6,841 nucleotides of DNA. It comes from Opitutales bacterium. Its GTDB lineage: Bacteria > Verrucomicrobiota > Verrucomicrobiia > Opitutales > Intestinicryptomonadaceae. The first letter of the stretch is position 1, and each line of letters opens with the position of its first letter. This document shows, piece by piece, positions 5,389-6,841 of the stretch. The position numbers and the translations under genes were made by a program. The DNA is taken from the NCBI GenBank assembly GCA_017526045.1, contig JAFXRX010000339.1, positions 1 to 6,841 of the forward strand, read 5' to 3'. A model generated the notes under the pieces. It saw only the letters and a program-made list of their open reading frames with translations, made no database searches and was not told the DNA's origin.

Positions 5389-6196
5389 AAATTTGCAAAT
5401 TATGGGAATTTTGAATTTGACCCCCGACTCGTTTTCGGACGGCGGCAAATTCAACACTGTCGAAACCGCGCTGAAACACGCGGGGGAAATGGTCGAACAG
5501 GGCGCGGATATCATCGACATCGGCGCGGAATCCACGCGCCCGGGCTCTGCGGAAGTCTCCGCAGAGGAGGAGCTAAAACGCCTTGTCGAGCCTCTGCGGC
5601 AAATCCGCGCGGCGTTTCCGAAAATCAAAATTTCGGTCGACACCTACAAGGGCGAAGTCGCAAAAAAGGCCTTGGAGTGCGGCGCGGACATCATAAACGA
5701 CGTCTGGGGCGGAATGTGGGGGGCGTATTTCGGCGGCGAAAGATTTTCAACCTGCGACATTGCAAGCGACTTTTCATGCCCCATAATTTTGATGCACAAC
5801 CGCCCGCAATACGCGCCCGCAATCCAAAATCTGCGCGATGAAATTTTTGCGGACTTCGAAAAAATTTTGGAAAACGCGCGCGCCTGCGGGGTTTCGTACA
5901 AGAATATAATTTTGGACGGCGGCTTTGGCTTTGCAAAAAACGCGGAGCAGAATTTGGAGATGCTTGCAAACTACGGGGCTTTGCGCAAATTCGGCTTTCC
6001 GCTTTTGCTGGGGCTTTCGCGCAAGTCGACAGTAAAAAAAGTTTTCGGCGAAAAGTTCGAGGAGGGCACGCTCGCATTCGACGCCTTCTCCATGGCGCTG
6101 AAAAGCGCGGACATCTTCAGGGTTCACGAAGTCGCCGCGCACAGGCTTTTTTCGGACGCCTTCGCGGTTTTGGACGCTCAAAAAAAATGGGAATAA
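5375..6196 (+). CDS. folP: Dihydropteroate synthase
   Basis: FolP joins 6-hydroxymethyl-7,8-dihydropterin pyrophosphate to p-aminobenzoate to give dihydropteroate; it is the target of sulfonamides. The 273 residues match the family, and the TIM-barrel motifs come in order: MGILNLTPDSFSDGG (10-24), DIIDIGAESTRPG (45-57), ISVDTYK (86-92, D89), DIINDVWGG (105-113, N108), ILMHNRP (138-144), ILDGGFGFAKN (179-189, D181), LLGLSRKST (211-219, R216 and K217) and RVHEV (249-253, R249 and H251). All recognised pterin- and phosphate-binding residues are present. Oddities are DGG instead of DPG at 181-183, an alanine at 187 where glycine is usual, and RVHEV for RVHDV. It starts inside the TPR gene, with AGAGG (5364-5368) as a modest ribosome site 6 bases before the ATG. 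The stop lies 3 bases before folB, in the same frame. An active enzyme is expected. Confidence 0.95.
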   Translation: MAQNKNLQIMGILNLTPDSFSDGGKFNTVETALKHAGEMVEQGADIIDIGAESTRPGSAEVSAEEELKRLVEPLRQIRAAFPKIKISVDTYKGEVAKKALECGADIINDVWGGMWGAYFGGERFSTCDIASDFSCPIILMHNRPQYAPAIQNLRDEIFADFEKILENARACGVSYKNIILDGGFGFAKNAEQNLEMLANYGALRKFGFPLLLGLSRKSTVKKVFGEKFEEGTLAFDAFSMALKSADIFRVHEVAAHRLFSDAFAVLDAQKKWE

Positions 6197-6199
6197 TTT

Positions 6200-6571
6200 A
6201 TGGACAAGCTAATTCTAAAAAACATCAAACTAAAAGGCAGGCACGGCTGCTTCGCGCACGAATTGAAAGAGCCCGGCGAGTTCTGGGTCAGCCTTAAAAT
6301 CCACCTCGACACCCGCAAAGCCGCCAAAACAGACGCATTGGAGGACACTATCGACTATCCCGCGGCCATCGCCATCGCCGAGGGCGTGATTATGGGCGAG
6401 AGCGTGCGCCTTATCGAAAAGCTCGCCGACAAAATCGCGGAGCGCATATTTTTCAGGTTTTTTGCGGCGAAGAAAATCGAGGTGAAAGTTGTGAAGCGCA
6501 GCACCTCTTTTGCGGAAGCTTTGGACGAAGTTTCCGTAAAAATAAAACGCTCGCGGGAGGACTATTCGTAG
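6200..6571 (+). CDS. folB: Dihydroneopterin aldolase
   Basis: FolB cleaves 7,8-dihydroneopterin to 6-hydroxymethyl-7,8-dihydropterin and glycolaldehyde, the step before FolK. The 123 residues match the usual length of about 120. Family features seen are LKNIKLKGRHGCFAHELKEP at 6-25 (family: l.g.....GV...E), the acidic/basic stretch LDTRKAAKTDALEDTIDY (36-53) with the conserved tyrosine Y53, RLIEKLADKIAERIF at 70-84 with the pterin-binding glutamate E73, and the strand EVKVVKR (94-100) with the candidate catalytic lysine K99. The residue after that lysine is arginine where most members have proline (KP), and GRHGCF replaces the usual G..GV. Some relatives act as dihydroneopterin triphosphate epimerase (FolX), but the folP and folK neighbours favour FolB. 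The ribosome site is weak (GGGA near 6189-6192). Its TAG shares its G with the folK start. Confidence 0.9.
   Translation: MDKLILKNIKLKGRHGCFAHELKEPGEFWVSLKIHLDTRKAAKTDALEDTIDYPAAIAIAEGVIMGESVRLIEKLADKIAERIFFRFFAAKKIEVKVVKRSTSFAEALDEVSVKIKRSREDYS
6555..6560 (+). promoter_or_regulatory. Ribosome binding site for folK
   Basis: GGGAGG ends 10 bases before the GTG at 6571. It supports a GTG start for folK that overlaps the folB stop (TAGTG). No ATG start is available upstream in this frame close to the site. Confidence 0.6.
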
Positions 6572-6841
6572 TGGCGGATTTCGTCTTGGCTCTCGGCTCG
6601 AACATGGGAAGCCGCGGCGGGTTTTTAAGCCGCGCGCTCTCGATGCTCGCGCAGTTTTGCGATGTGAAAAAAGTCTCGCAGATTTACGAGACGCCCCCCG
6701 TCGGCTATTTGAACCAGGGCGATTTTTTAAATTGCGCGGCGTTTTGCAGCGCGGAAATCGAGCCTTTCGCGCTTCTTGAAAAATGCGGCAAAATCGAGGC
6801 GCAGCTGGGCAGGGTGCGCGCGTTCAAGGACTCTCCGCGCA
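6571..6841 (+). CDS. folK: HPPK (2-amino-4-hydroxy-6-hydroxymethyldihydropteridine pyrophosphokinase), 5' part
   Basis: FolK transfers pyrophosphate from ATP to 6-hydroxymethyl-7,8-dihydropterin, making the FolP substrate. Ninety codons are visible before the right edge. The translation starts (M)ADFVLALGSNMGSRGGF, which holds the family's opening LGSN(L/M)G motif, continues with VSQIYETPPVGY (about residues 37-48), matching the pterin-binding TPP-G segment, then NQGDFLNCAAF (50-60), and reaches IEAQLGRVRAFKDSPR (75-90), matching the conserved IE..LGR.R....PR. The catalytic DLD metal-binding aspartates should follow just beyond the edge and cannot be checked. The start is a GTG with GGGAGG ahead of it; it shares one base with the folB stop. 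With folP and folB this makes an ordered folate cluster. Identity is secure, completeness is unknown. Confidence 0.92.
   Translation, partial: MADFVLALGSNMGSRGGFLSRALSMLAQFCDVKKVSQIYETPPVGYLNQGDFLNCAAFCSAEIEPFALLEKCGKIEAQLGRVRAFKDSPR

Larger units (their letters stand above)
152..6841 (+). other. Probable single transcription unit: rsmD, Ton module, folate genes
   Basis: Nine genes follow each other on the plus strand. Junctions are 18 bases (rsmD to the DUF3450-like gene), ATGA overlaps at 1405-1408, 3093-3096, 3500-3503 and 4168-4171, TAA followed by exbB (2542-2544, start at 2545 or 2572), a 14-base overlap (5375-5388), a 3-base gap (6197-6199) and a 1-base overlap (6571). I found no GC-rich hairpin followed by a T run at any junction, and no good internal promoter. 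Co-transcription is inferred from this spacing only. The unit continues past the right edge within folK. Confidence 0.6.

Noticed and set aside
1..6841. Signs of horizontal transfer, insertion sequences, defence genes or CRISPR
   Set aside because: Codon and base usage look uniform, no transposase or integrase motif or terminal inverted repeat is visible, and no spaced repeat array is present.

Overview
The window reads as ordinary chromosome of a diderm (Gram-negative-type) bacterium. The evidence is a complete TonB energy-transduction module, periplasmic proteins with signal peptides, and housekeeping genes for 16S rRNA methylation and folate synthesis. The DNA looks moderately GC-rich, with frequent AAA/TTT codons and GCG/GCC alanine codons throughout. 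No segment stands out in composition, and I see no mobile element, CRISPR array, tRNA or rRNA. The phylum cannot be fixed from this sequence. A TtpC-type Ton module beside folP-folB-folK would fit several non-enteric phyla; the PVC group/Verrucomicrobiota is only my guess.

Layout. At the left edge, on the minus strand, is the 5' end of a gene for an exported protein of unknown function (132 to beyond base 1). Nineteen bases away, on the plus strand, starts rsmD (152-745). From there nine genes run in the same direction, with gaps of at most 27 bases (18 at the rsmD junction) and mostly with overlapping stop/start codons: a DUF3450-like periplasmic coiled-coil protein (764-1408), a TtpC-like protein with an exported coiled coil fused to a MotA/TolQ/ExbB channel domain (1405-2544), exbB (2572-3096), exbD (3093-3503), tonB (3500-4171), an exported TPR protein (4168-5388), folP (5375-6196), folB (6200-6571) and the start of folK (6571 to the right edge). 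I see no terminator inside this run. The simplest reading is one polycistronic transcript, started by a sigma70-like promoter at 108-135 that lies within the opposing gene.

How the genes work together. The six-gene order DUF3450 / TtpC / ExbB / ExbD / TonB / TPR matches the TonB2-type systems known from Vibrio and related bacteria. There, an ExbB-ExbD proton-driven motor with the accessory TtpC energises TonB, which drives uptake through outer-membrane TonB-dependent receptors. No receptor lies in the window, so the substrate is unknown. The three fol genes encode successive or adjacent steps of tetrahydrofolate synthesis: FolB makes 6-hydroxymethyl-dihydropterin, FolK pyrophosphorylates it, and FolP joins it to p-aminobenzoate. 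Their link to the Ton genes is positional (folP starts inside the TPR gene) and need not be functional.

I did not find a clearly new biological system. The points most worth a second look are the TtpC-type Ton module and its translational link to the folate genes, the nearly leaderless rsmD promoter embedded in a divergent gene, and several substitutions in normally conserved motifs (RsmD DAPY, FolP DGG, FolB KR, and a TonB membrane anchor with no histidine).
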